Origin: Lachnospiraceae bacterium 3-1
Lineage (GTDB): Bacteria; Bacillota; Clostridia; Lachnospirales; Lachnospiraceae
Assembly (NCBI GenBank): GCA_000403255.2
Contig: KE159582.1
Location: 661,853-725,852 of the forward strand
DNA length: 64,000 nt
Reading direction: 5' to 3'
Part shown: one piece after another, positions 52,905 through 61,049 of the stretch
How positions within the stretch are numbered: the stretch's first letter is position 1
Layout of the letters: every line of letters begins with the position of its first letter
Program-made: the position numbers and the translations under genes
The notes under the pieces: generated by a model
Told to the model about the DNA's origin: nothing
What the model saw: only the letters and a program-made list of their open reading frames with translations
Databases searched by the model: none

Positions 52905-53622
52905 CGATGACGTCACGCCGCAGCTTTTCAAGGATGAGCTGAATGCCGGGAACGGGGACATCACTGTGTGGATCAACTCGCCGGGCGGCGACTGCGTGGC
53001 GGCGGCACAGATCTACAATATGCTCTCCAACTACAAGGGAAAAGTCACAGTAAAGATTGACGGCATTGCTGCGTCGGCGGCATCCGTCATTGCCATGGCG
53101 GGCGACACCGTCCTGGTGTCCCCGGTATCCATGCTGATGATACACAATCCCGCCACCATCGCCTGGGGCGACCATGCCGAGATGCAGAAGGCCATTGATA
53201 TGCTTTCCGAGGTAAAGGAGTCCATCATCAACGCCTATGTGTTAAAGACGGGGCTTTCCCGGTCGAAGCTGTCGCACCTGATGGATGCGGAAACATGGAT
53301 GGATGCAAACAAGGCGGTGGAGCTTGGCTTTGCGGATGAAATTATGACGCGGGCAAAGGCGGAGCCGGAAAAGGAGCTGGAGGAAGGAGACGCTTCCGAA
53401 GAGGATGAGGAAGAAGAGAAGAAATTCCCTCCCGCTCCAAGCTCCATGCTGTTCTCCCGCAGGGCGGCAAACAACGCCCTTTTGAATAAACTGGCCGCCA
53501 AGTATGGGCAGGCAGAACAGAAAAGCAGCATTCAGGCGCAGGCAGAAATTCCTGCACCGGAGACAGAAACCGGCCGTTCCGTGGACGCACTCATGGAGCG
53601 GCTTAATTTATTAAAGCGATAA
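52795..53622 (+). CDS. ClpP-like phage head maturation protease
   Basis: 275 aa. ClpP fold with the oxyanion strand VWINSPGGDCVAAAQIYNML, nucleophile Ser in GIAASAASVIAMAGD, His in LMIHNPATIAWGDH and a later Asp (LMDAETWMDANKAVELGFAD). It cleaves scaffold and capsid during head maturation. An acidic Glu-rich segment (about 190-210) and a flexible C-terminus may act as the scaffold. It overlaps the portal gene. Confidence 0.95.
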   Translation: MKTKKFWKWRDQAEAGTAPEERTLFLNGTIAEESWFDDDVTPQLFKDELNAGNGDITVWINSPGGDCVAAAQIYNMLSNYKGKVTVKIDGIAASAASVIAMAGDTVLVSPVSMLMIHNPATIAWGDHAEMQKAIDMLSEVKESIINAYVLKTGLSRSKLSHLMDAETWMDANKAVELGFADEIMTRAKAEPEKELEEGDASEEDEEEEKKFPPAPSSMLFSRRAANNALLNKLAAKYGQAEQKSSIQAQAEIPAPETETGRSVDALMERLNLLKR

Positions 53623-53638
53623 GAAGGAGGATTTCATT

Positions 53639-54856
53639 ATGACGATTCTGGAACTGCGTGAGAAACGCGCAAAGGCATGGGAGGCGGCAAAGGCATTTTT
53701 GGATTCCCACAGGAAGGAGAACGGAGTCCTTTCCGCGGAGGATGACGCCGCATACACGAAGATGGAGCAGGAGATCACCGACCTTGGGAAAGAGATTGCA
53801 AGGCTGGAGCGGCAGGAGGCATTGGATGCGGAGCTGAACCGCCCGGTGAATAAGCCCCTAACGGGGAAACCGGGCTGCGGGGCGGACACGGACGGTGCGG
53901 AGGATAAGACGGGGCGCGCCTCTGACGATTACCGGAAGAACTTCTGGAACGCCATGCGCTCCAAGGTGCCGATGCCGAATGTGACCAACGCCCTGCAGAT
54001 TGGGACGGACTCCGAGGGCGGCTACCTGGTGCCGGATGAATATGAAAGGACACTGGTGGAGGCGCTGGAGGAGGAGAACATCTTCCGGCAGATGGCGAAA
54101 GTGATCAAGACCTCCAGCGGCGACCGCAAGATTCCCGTTGTCGCGTCCAAGGGCACGGCGTCCTGGATTGACGAGGAGGGCGCATACCCGGAGAGCGACG
54201 ACTCCTTCGGGCAGGTTTCCATCGGCGCTTACAAGCTCGGCACCATGATCAAGGTTTCCGAGGAACTGTTAAACGACAGTGTGTTTGACCTGCAGTCCTA
54301 TATCTCCCGCGAGTTTGCCCGCAGGATTGGGGCGAAGGAAGAGGAGGCGTTCTTCACGGGGGACGGCAAGGGCAAGCCGTTAGGGGTGCTTGCGGCCACG
54401 GGCGGCGCGGAAACGGGAGTGACCGCGGCATCCGCCACGGCAGTGACGGCGGATGAACTGATGGATTTATATTATTCCCTGAAATCCCCGTACCGCAAGA
54501 AATCCGTGTGGGTGCTGAACGACTCCACCATCAAGGCAATCCGCAAGCTGAAGGACAATAACGGGCAGTACCTGTGGCAGCCGTCCCTGACAGCCGGGGC
54601 ACCGGACATGATCTTAGGCCGCCCCATCAAGACTTCTGCATATATGCCGGCCATGGCCGCAGGTGCAAAGACCATCGCTTTCGGTGATTTCAGCTACTAT
54701 TGGATTGCCGACAGGCAGGGGCGCAGCTTCAAGCGCCTGAACGAGCTGTTCGCAGCCACCGGGCAGGTGGGCTTCCTTGCCTCGCAGCGTGTGGACGGGA
54801 AGATGATCCTTGCGGAAGCAGTGAAGGTGCTGGAGCAGAAAGGGGCTTCGGCTTAA
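53639..54856 (+). CDS. Major capsid protein (HK97 fold)
   Basis: 405 aa. N-terminal delta/scaffold coiled coil (about 1-75: ILELREKRAKAWEAAKAFLD), a linker where the protease should cut near residues 95-110, then the HK97 shell domain (TDSEGGYLVPDEYERTLVEA, GTMIKVSEELLNDSVFDLQS, FFTGDGKGKPLGVL). Forms the icosahedral shell. AGGAGG upstream. Confidence 0.96.
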   Translation: MTILELREKRAKAWEAAKAFLDSHRKENGVLSAEDDAAYTKMEQEITDLGKEIARLERQEALDAELNRPVNKPLTGKPGCGADTDGAEDKTGRASDDYRKNFWNAMRSKVPMPNVTNALQIGTDSEGGYLVPDEYERTLVEALEEENIFRQMAKVIKTSSGDRKIPVVASKGTASWIDEEGAYPESDDSFGQVSIGAYKLGTMIKVSEELLNDSVFDLQSYISREFARRIGAKEEEAFFTGDGKGKPLGVLAATGGAETGVTAASATAVTADELMDLYYSLKSPYRKKSVWVLNDSTIKAIRKLKDNNGQYLWQPSLTAGAPDMILGRPIKTSAYMPAMAAGAKTIAFGDFSYYWIADRQGRSFKRLNELFAATGQVGFLASQRVDGKMILAEAVKVLEQKGASA

Positions 54857-54880
54857 GGATTTCCAGAGGGAGGTGGCGGC

Positions 54881-55156
54881 ATGGCAGTGACGCTGGAAGA
54901 AATGAAGAACTATCTCCGTGTGGATTATGACGATGATGATTCCCTCATTGGATATCTTTTGCAGTCGGCTGAAAAAATCTGCATGGACATCATCCGCACG
55001 GATGACAGGAATGTGCTGGAAAAGGATGGGAATGCAAAGACGGCTGTCCTGTATGCTGCGGCTTACCTCTACGAACACCGGGAGGAAGCCGACCACCACG
55101 CCATGATGATGACACTGCGGGCGCTCCTTTCCGGCAGCCGGAAGGAGGCGTTCTGA
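54881..55156 (+). CDS. Head-tail connector (gp6-like)
   Basis: 91 aa. Helical DNA-packaging/connector protein: VTLEEMKNYLRVDYDDDDSL is the family start, and KTAVLYAAAYLYEHREEA the second helix pair. Binds under the portal ring. Last base of the stop is the first base of the next start (TGATG). Confidence 0.9.
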   Translation: MAVTLEEMKNYLRVDYDDDDSLIGYLLQSAEKICMDIIRTDDRNVLEKDGNAKTAVLYAAAYLYEHREEADHHAMMMTLRALLSGSRKEAF

Positions 55157-55497
55157 TGGAGGTTTCACTTTTAAATGTGAAGATTACTTTCCAGAAAAAT
55201 GCCGTGGCGGTGGATGGCATCGGCAACCACAGAAACACATGGACAGATTATTATTCCTGCCATGCCACGGCAGGCGGCGAGGCGGGGAAGCAGACCAGTG
55301 AAACGGATGTGGCCGGGACTGTGGCGGATGAATCGGATGTTTCGTTTACTGTCCGCTGGTGCAGGAAGGCATCCGTGATTGATTCCACAGGATTCCGGGT
55401 GGTATTTGGCGGGGAACTGTACGACATCCTCGCCATCGACCACATGAACTATAAAAAGAAATGTTTGAAATTCAAATGCAGGAAAGCGAGGCGGTGA
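55156..55497 (+). CDS. Head closure protein
   Basis: 113 aa beta-barrel of the SPP1 gp16/HK97 gp7-like group: ITFQKNAVAVDGIGNHRNTW, WTDYYSCHATAGGE, a central VSFTVRWCRKASVIDSTGF and the late GELYDILAIDHMNYKKKCLK. It seals the filled head and docks the tail. Confidence 0.88.
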   Translation: MEVSLLNVKITFQKNAVAVDGIGNHRNTWTDYYSCHATAGGEAGKQTSETDVAGTVADESDVSFTVRWCRKASVIDSTGFRVVFGGELYDILAIDHMNYKKKCLKFKCRKARR

Positions 55498-55499
55498 CG

Positions 55500-55880
55500 A
55501 TGGCAAACGGCGTATCGATTGACCGGATGGCAGAGGAGATCATGAAGGGGCTGACAGAATATGCGGACCTTGCCACGGAGGATGTGAAAAAGGCGGTGAA
55601 GAAAGCCGGGACTGCGGTGCGCAGGGACATTGAAGCCAACGCGCCGAAAGACACCGGGAAGTATGCAAAGTCATGGGCGGTGAAGACCACAAAGGAAACG
55701 TCCAATTCGCTGGAAGTGACGGTGCATTCCAGGAACCGCTACCAACTGACGCACCTTCTGGAACACGGCCACGCCAAGCGGGGCGGCGGGCGCGTCCCGG
55801 CAAAGCCGCATATCGCGGCGGCGGAAGAAGCCGGCATAGAGCAGCTTGAAAAAGAGATACAGAAAGCATTGGAGGGATAA
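55500..55880 (+). CDS. HK97 gp10-like tail completion protein
   Basis: 126 aa from the ATG at 55500. Typical features: ATEDVKKAVKKAGTAVRRDI, the ANAPKDTGKYAKSWAVK motif and LTHLLEHGHAKRGGGRVPAK with PHIAAAEE, all family hallmarks. Joins head-tail interface to the tail tube. Confidence 0.92.
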   Translation: MANGVSIDRMAEEIMKGLTEYADLATEDVKKAVKKAGTAVRRDIEANAPKDTGKYAKSWAVKTTKETSNSLEVTVHSRNRYQLTHLLEHGHAKRGGGRVPAKPHIAAAEEAGIEQLEKEIQKALEG

Positions 55881-55883
55881 ATT

Positions 55884-56222
55884 GTGAAAACATTACTGGC
55901 GCTTTTGAAAGAAACCGGCATCCCCTTCGCCTATGACCATTTTGCGGAGGGCGAATCGCCGGAGCCGCCGTTTGTCTGCTACCTCCTGCCTCAGAGCGAC
56001 AATTTCGCCGCTGACGGCATGGTGTACTTCAAGGCAAGCGGCGTGAAGATAGAGCTGTACACCGACATAAAAGACCCGCCGGTGGAGAAGAAACTGGAGG
56101 ATGTGCTGGATAAGCGGCGCATCTTCTACAACAAGTCGGAGGTCTGGATTGCCAGCGAGAAGCTGTACGAGGTCCTCTACCAGTTTGACATGGAGGTGGT
56201 TTACGATGCCGAAGAAGAATAA
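55884..56222 (+). CDS. Tail terminator-like protein
   Basis: 112 aa from the GTG at 55884. alpha/beta sequence with IPFAYDHFAEGESPEPPFVC, FKASGVKIELYTDIKDPPVE, KLEDVLDKRRIFYNKSE and the end LYEVLYQFDMEVVYDAEEE, the pattern of gpU-like terminators that cap the tail tube. It overlaps the tail tube gene by 17 bases. Confidence 0.82.
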   Translation: MKTLLALLKETGIPFAYDHFAEGESPEPPFVCYLLPQSDNFAADGMVYFKASGVKIELYTDIKDPPVEKKLEDVLDKRRIFYNKSEVWIASEKLYEVLYQFDMEVVYDAEEE

Positions 56223-56817
56223 AGTGAAATTCAACATCTGCAACGTGCATTACGCGCTGCTGACGCTGGGGGCGGACGGGGTGGTGTCCTTTGGCACGCC
56301 TGTTGCGATGCCCGGCGCCGTTTCCCTTTCCCTGGACCCCAACGGCGAGCCGAGCAATTTTTATGCGGACGGCTACGCTTATTATACCGTCAGCAACAAC
56401 ATGGGCTACGAGGGGGATTTGGAGCTTGCGATGGTGCCGGAGAGCTTCCGCACCGATGTGCTGAAGGAGGCGCTGGATGAGAACAAAGTGCTTTTAGAGA
56501 ACGCCAACGCGGAGACGGAGAACTTCGCCCTGCTGTTCGAGTTTGACGGCGATGTGCGGAAAATCCGCCATGTGCTGTACAACTGCTCGGCGGCGCGGCC
56601 GACCATTGAGTCCCAGACCAATGAGGAGGAGATCGAGGTGCAGACCGAAACGCTGTCCATCACGGCGGCTCCGCTGGCGAGCGGCTATGTGAAGGCAAAG
56701 ACGGGGGACAGCACTACGGATGAAGTATACCAGAACTGGTATAAGAGTGTGTACCTGCCGGATGCGGCAGCGGGAGGGACAGAAAACGGCGGCACGGACA
56801 TGGAAGGGGAGGGTTAA
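56206..56817 (+). CDS. Major tail tube protein
   Basis: 203 aa from the ATG at 56206. Beta-rich tube protein: KVKFNICNVHYALLTLGADG, GAVSLSLDPNGEPSNFYADG, MGYEGDLELAMVPESFRTDV and the late EEEIEVQTETLSITAAPLAS. The C-terminal tail is Gly/Glu-rich and disordered. It polymerises around the tape measure. Confidence 0.9.
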   Translation: MPKKNKVKFNICNVHYALLTLGADGVVSFGTPVAMPGAVSLSLDPNGEPSNFYADGYAYYTVSNNMGYEGDLELAMVPESFRTDVLKEALDENKVLLENANAETENFALLFEFDGDVRKIRHVLYNCSAARPTIESQTNEEEIEVQTETLSITAAPLASGYVKAKTGDSTTDEVYQNWYKSVYLPDAAAGGTENGGTDMEGEG

Positions 56818-56820
56818 TGT

Positions 56821-57198
56821 ATGAGCATGAAACAGAATATCGAGATTGACGGGAAGCAGGTGCCTTTCAAGGCATCCGCAGCCATCCCGCGCATTTACCG
56901 TATGAAGTTCCACCGGGATATCTATAAGGATTTAAGGAGCCTTGAGAAATCCATCGGTGACGGGGATGAGGAAAGCTCCAATCTGGATTTATTTTCACTG
57001 GAGATGTTTGAGAACATTGCCTATGTGATGGCAAAACACGCAGACCCCAATATCCCGGACAGCCCGGAGGAATGGCTGGATGAATTCAATACATTTTCTA
57101 TCTACCAGGTGCTTCCGAAGCTGATACAGCTATGGGGGCTGAACGTGCAGACGGATGTCCAGTCTAAAAAAAACTTCGCCCGACTGACCGGGAAATGA
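56821..57198 (+). CDS. Tail assembly chaperone, short form (gpG-like)
   Basis: 125 aa. KQNIEIDGKQVPFKASAAIP start, RIYRMKFHRDIYKDLRSLEK and LFSLEMFENIAYVMAKHADP, the usual helical chaperone. Located between tail tube and tape measure, where phage lambda-type gpG lies. A canonical -1 slippery heptamer near its end allows a longer gpGT form. Confidence 0.9.
   Translation: MSMKQNIEIDGKQVPFKASAAIPRIYRMKFHRDIYKDLRSLEKSIGDGDEESSNLDLFSLEMFENIAYVMAKHADPNIPDSPEEWLDEFNTFSIYQVLPKLIQLWGLNVQTDVQSKKNFARLTGK
57168..57174 (+). other. Programmed -1 frameshift site
   Basis: A_AAA_AAC in the zero frame of the chaperone gene (codons aaa aaa aac before ttc gcc). A -1 slip leads directly into the downstream frame, which is open to 57362. 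Position and sequence fit the conserved gpG/gpGT frameshift of siphovirus tails. Confidence 0.82.
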
Positions 57199-57362
57199 CA
57201 ACGCCGCTGTTCCTGCTCCGGTGTGTGCAGCTTGGGCTATCCATCCGTGACCTTGACCTGCTTACGATTGGTATGGTCAATGATATGTTCGCAGAGAGCA
57301 GGAATGACGAATACAAGGGCTATAAGGAAATCGCTACCCAGGAGGATTTCGACCGCTTTTAG
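57174..57362 (+). CDS. Tail assembly chaperone extension (gpT-like)
   Basis: Reached by -1 frameshifting at 57168-57174. The frame encodes about 62 residues, including PLFLLRCVQLGLSIRDLDLL and MVNDMFAESRNDEYKGYKEI, and stops at 57360-57362. It also contains an ATG (57195) overlapping the chaperone stop (ATGA), so independent translation as a 55-aa protein is possible, but no ribosome site is seen. The T part recruits the tape measure in lambda-like tails. Confidence 0.8.
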   Translation, partial: LRPTDREMTTPLFLLRCVQLGLSIRDLDLLTIGMVNDMFAESRNDEYKGYKEIATQEDFDRF

Positions 57363-57414
57363 GCGGCGTCCCCCTGGGGTTATTTCTGCATTTTAACAGG
57401 AAGGAGTGTCCGCC

Positions 57415-60252
57415 GTGGCGAACAGAATCAAGGGTATCACTGTTGAGATTGGCGGGGATACCACCAAGCTACAGACTGCCTTAAAAGGCGTAAACGGGGA
57501 AATCAAGAACACGCAGTCTGCACTCAGGGACGTGGAAAAACTGCTGAAATTAGACCCCGGAAATACGGAGCTGCTGGCACAGAAGCACAGGCTTTTAGGC
57601 GAGGCTGTGGCAGGGACGAAGGAAAAGCTGGAAACCTTAAAGACCGCTGCGGAACAGGCAAACACGGCTCTTGCCAATGGGGAAATATCGCAGGATCAGT
57701 ACGATGCCCTTCAAAGGGAAATCATCGAAACGGAAAACAATCTGCGTGATCTGGAGCGGCAGGCAGGGCAGTCCGCTGTGGCATTACAGAAAATCGCCGC
57801 CACGGGTGAAAAGCTGAAGACCGTCGGGGATAACATTTCCTCTGCCGGTCAGAAGCTGCTCCCTGTTACGGCGGGCGTTACGGCTTTGGGGACGGCGGCA
57901 GTCAGCACGGCGGCAAACTTTGAAAGCTCTATGTCGCAGGTGCAGGCGACAATGGGAATCACAAAGGATGCCATGTCTACAGTCAACGGCGAGAGCGTCA
58001 ATACGATGGATACGCTTTCCGCACTGGCAAAGAAGATGGGCAGCGAGACGGCCTTCTCCGCTTCGGAATGCGCGGAGGCTTTAAACTACCTTGCCCTTGC
58101 CGGGTACGACACACAGCAGATGTGCGACACGCTCCCTACCGTCTTAAACCTTGCGGCGGCCGGCGGCATTGACCTTGCGGCAGCGTCGGACATGGTGACG
58201 GACGCCATGTCCGCCCTGGGCATGGGCGTGGATGAGGCGGGGACGATGGTGGACCAGATGGCGAAGACCGCCTCATCCACCAACACATCCGTGGCGCAGC
58301 TTGGCGAGGGCATCCTTACCATCGGTGCGACCGCAAAGACCGTGAAAGGCGGTACAGCGGAGCTGAACACGGCTCTTGGCATCCTCGCCAACAACGGCAT
58401 CAAGGGCGCGGAGGGCGGCACACATCTGCGTAACGTCATCCTTTCCCTGCAGAACCCGACCGACAAGGCGGCTGCCTGCATGGAGCAGCTTGGCTTGGAT
58501 GTTTACGATTCCGAGGGGAATATGCGCTCCCTCAATGACATCCTCGGAGATCTGAACACGAGCATGGACGGCATGACGGCGGCGGAGAAATCCAACATCA
58601 TCGGGCAGATCTTCAACAAGACCGACCTGTCCTCCGTGAATGCCCTGCTTGCCAATACCGGCGATACCTGGGATGCCCTGCAGCAGTCCATCATCGACAG
58701 CGGCGGTGCGGCGCAGCAGATGGCGGACACGCAGCTTGACAACCTGCAGGGGCAGATCACCATTTTAAAGTCAGCCCTGGAGGGGCTGGCTATTTCTTTT
58801 GGGGAGCTTCTGCTGCCCGCTATCAAAATGATTGTCGGATGGGTGCAGAAGTTCGTGGACTGGCTGAACGGCATGGACGAGGGGACGAAGAAAGTCATCA
58901 CTACAGTCGCATTACTGGCGGCTGCTCTGGGACCCGTGCTGATTGTCGTCGGGAAAGTGGTGTCCGCAGTCGGCACGATTATGACCATAGTGCCGAAGGT
59001 GGCGGGAGTGATTAACACAGTCAAGACCGCTTTTGCGGCATTGAACACGACGATGCTTGCCAATCCGATATTCCTTATCATTGCGGCGATCACGGCGTTG
59101 GTGGCGGCTTTTATCTATTTGTGGAATACGAATGAGGATTTCCGGCAGTTCTGGATCAACCTCTGGGAGAATGTGAAAGAGGTCGCCATTGCCGTATGGG
59201 AGGCAATCAAAAACTTCTTCACGGCGGCATGGGAGGCAATATCCTCCACAGCGCAGGCGGTGTGGAACGGAATCAAGGATTTCTTTTCTGGGCTGTGGGA
59301 AGGGATAAAAACCATCTTCAGCACAGTGGTGGAAGTGATTAAAACCATCATCACCACCTATTTCAATATTTACAAGACCATCATCACGACGGTCTTAAAT
59401 GCGATAAAGACCGTATTCACAACTATCTGGAACGGGATAAAGACCGTGGTCACCACGGTGGTGACGGCAATCCAGACCTTTATCACCATGGCATGGAACG
59501 CCATCAAAAATACAGTCACTACGGTGCTGAATGCGATAAAGACGGTCATCACCACGGTATGGAATGCAATAAAGACTGCGGTCACGACAGTGGTAAACGG
59601 CATCAAGTCCACCATTTCCACGGTGTGGAACAGCATCAAATCCGTGGTTACGAGTGTCGTGAACAGCATTAAAAGTACGGTCACCACAGTGTTCAATAAC
59701 ATCTGGAGCGGCATTAAGGGGACCATGGGAAAAATTGTGTCCTCCATCAAGGAAGGATTCAACCAGGCGATTTCCTTCATCACGAGCCTCCCGTCCAAAG
59801 CCCTGCAGTGGGGCAAGGACATGATCATGGGCATCGTGAACGGCATCAAAAGCTGTATCGGGGCTGTGGGTGATGCCGTGAGCAGCGTGGCGAATAAAAT
59901 AAAGTCCTTCCTGCATTTTTCCGTGCCGGATGAAGGGCCGCTGACCGATTACGAGAGCTGGATGCCGGACTTCATGAAGGGGCTGGCAAAGGGCATCGAG
60001 GACAGCAAGAGCATGGTGGCAAAGGCTGTGGGCGGAGTGGCGGCAGATATGGTCCTGAATCCTTCTGCAGCCGTGCAGGAGATTTCCGTATCCGGAAACG
60101 GCGGGGACGGTGTGTCGCAGGGCGGCTCCATAAACGGCCCGCTGATTGAAGTGAAGGAAATGAACGTGAGGAGCGAGGAGGACATCCGTAAAATCTCACA
60201 GCAGCTTTACCGGCAGCTCCAGCAGGGGCGGCGGGCAAACGGATATTCATAG
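57415..60252 (+). CDS. Tail tape measure protein
   Basis: 945 aa from the GTG at 57415, eight bases after AAGGAG; the GTG at 57406 overlaps that site. N-terminal coiled coil (about 1-130), the TMP core GSETAFSASECAEALNYLAL and NGIKGAEGGTHLRNVILSLQ, hydrophobic helices at about 470-570 (IITTVALLAAALGPVLIVVG-like and IFLIIAAITALVAAFIYLWN), then a repeat array at about 585-765 built on an approximately 11-residue unit (xxxTVxTTVxNAIK). Sets tail length and helps DNA entry. Confidence 0.95.
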   Translation: MANRIKGITVEIGGDTTKLQTALKGVNGEIKNTQSALRDVEKLLKLDPGNTELLAQKHRLLGEAVAGTKEKLETLKTAAEQANTALANGEISQDQYDALQREIIETENNLRDLERQAGQSAVALQKIAATGEKLKTVGDNISSAGQKLLPVTAGVTALGTAAVSTAANFESSMSQVQATMGITKDAMSTVNGESVNTMDTLSALAKKMGSETAFSASECAEALNYLALAGYDTQQMCDTLPTVLNLAAAGGIDLAAASDMVTDAMSALGMGVDEAGTMVDQMAKTASSTNTSVAQLGEGILTIGATAKTVKGGTAELNTALGILANNGIKGAEGGTHLRNVILSLQNPTDKAAACMEQLGLDVYDSEGNMRSLNDILGDLNTSMDGMTAAEKSNIIGQIFNKTDLSSVNALLANTGDTWDALQQSIIDSGGAAQQMADTQLDNLQGQITILKSALEGLAISFGELLLPAIKMIVGWVQKFVDWLNGMDEGTKKVITTVALLAAALGPVLIVVGKVVSAVGTIMTIVPKVAGVINTVKTAFAALNTTMLANPIFLIIAAITALVAAFIYLWNTNEDFRQFWINLWENVKEVAIAVWEAIKNFFTAAWEAISSTAQAVWNGIKDFFSGLWEGIKTIFSTVVEVIKTIITTYFNIYKTIITTVLNAIKTVFTTIWNGIKTVVTTVVTAIQTFITMAWNAIKNTVTTVLNAIKTVITTVWNAIKTAVTTVVNGIKSTISTVWNSIKSVVTSVVNSIKSTVTTVFNNIWSGIKGTMGKIVSSIKEGFNQAISFITSLPSKALQWGKDMIMGIVNGIKSCIGAVGDAVSSVANKIKSFLHFSVPDEGPLTDYESWMPDFMKGLAKGIEDSKSMVAKAVGGVAADMVLNPSAAVQEISVSGNGGDGVSQGGSINGPLIEVKEMNVRSEEDIRKISQQLYRQLQQGRRANGYS

Positions 60253-60267
60253 GAAAGGGGTGGGCAG

Positions 60268-61044
60268 ATGGGTTTTTCTTTTGACGGCATTCAATCAAAA
60301 AGCATGGGGATTGCAAGCCGCATGACCACGGAGAACCGGGTGCCGGAATTAAAGAACCGCACCATTTCCATGGCGGGCAGGGACGGCCTGGTTGACCTGG
60401 GTGCGTCCCTTTCCGAACGGGTGATAGAAATATCCTGCTTCATCCCTCCAAAGCGGACGGCAGCGGAGCTGCTCCAGTGCAAGGATGAAATCGTAAGCTG
60501 GCTGAGTCCGGATAAAGGCGTGTGTGCGCTTATGCTTGACACGGAGCCGGGTCGGGTGTATTACGCAAGGCTTCAGGCGGGCGTAACTTTTGAGCGGGTG
60601 GTGAGGCTTGCGGCGACATTTGACCTCACTTTTTTCTGCCCGGACCCTTTCGGCTACGCTGCGGAGGATGAGGTTTTTAAAATTACGACAGCGGGAAACC
60701 ACACGGTGAGGCGAAGGCTTGGGAATTTATACTCCAACCCCGTCTACCGGCTGAAAGGCATCCTGGCATCCGGGGCAGGCAGATATATCAGCATCACCAC
60801 GAATGGCGTGGAATTGAAAATATCAAATGCGGTTTTATCTGCATCGGAAACACTGGTGGTTGACACGGCGAAAATGACGGCATGGGTGGAAGATGCGGAG
60901 GGGAACACGCTCCGCAATGCCTTGCCGTATATCAGCGAACTGAACTTCCCCACGCTTGACGCGGGGCTGAACACGGTGGAGGTGGCGGCATCAAACGCCA
61001 CATTTACGGAACTTGAAATACAGGCAAAGAGCCGGTGGAGGTGA
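60268..61044 (+). CDS. Distal tail protein (Dit-like)
   Basis: 258 aa, AAAGGGG upstream. N-terminal hub domain (SFDGIQSKSMGIASRMTTEN, GRDGLVDLGASLSERVIEIS) with DLTFFCPDPFGYAAEDEVFK, typical of the siphovirus Dit hexamer, and a C-terminal galectin-like domain (YISITTNGVELKISNAVLSA). Connects the tube to the tail fibre. Confidence 0.9.
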   Translation: MGFSFDGIQSKSMGIASRMTTENRVPELKNRTISMAGRDGLVDLGASLSERVIEISCFIPPKRTAAELLQCKDEIVSWLSPDKGVCALMLDTEPGRVYYARLQAGVTFERVVRLAATFDLTFFCPDPFGYAAEDEVFKITTAGNHTVRRRLGNLYSNPVYRLKGILASGAGRYISITTNGVELKISNAVLSASETLVVDTAKMTAWVEDAEGNTLRNALPYISELNFPTLDAGLNTVEVAASNATFTELEIQAKSRWR

Positions 61045-61049
61045 TTTTT

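Noticed and set aside
59160-59720. Regular DNA repeats considered as a CRISPR array
   Set aside because: The repeats are in frame, diverged and code for periodic tape-measure segments; there are no unique spacers or cas genes.
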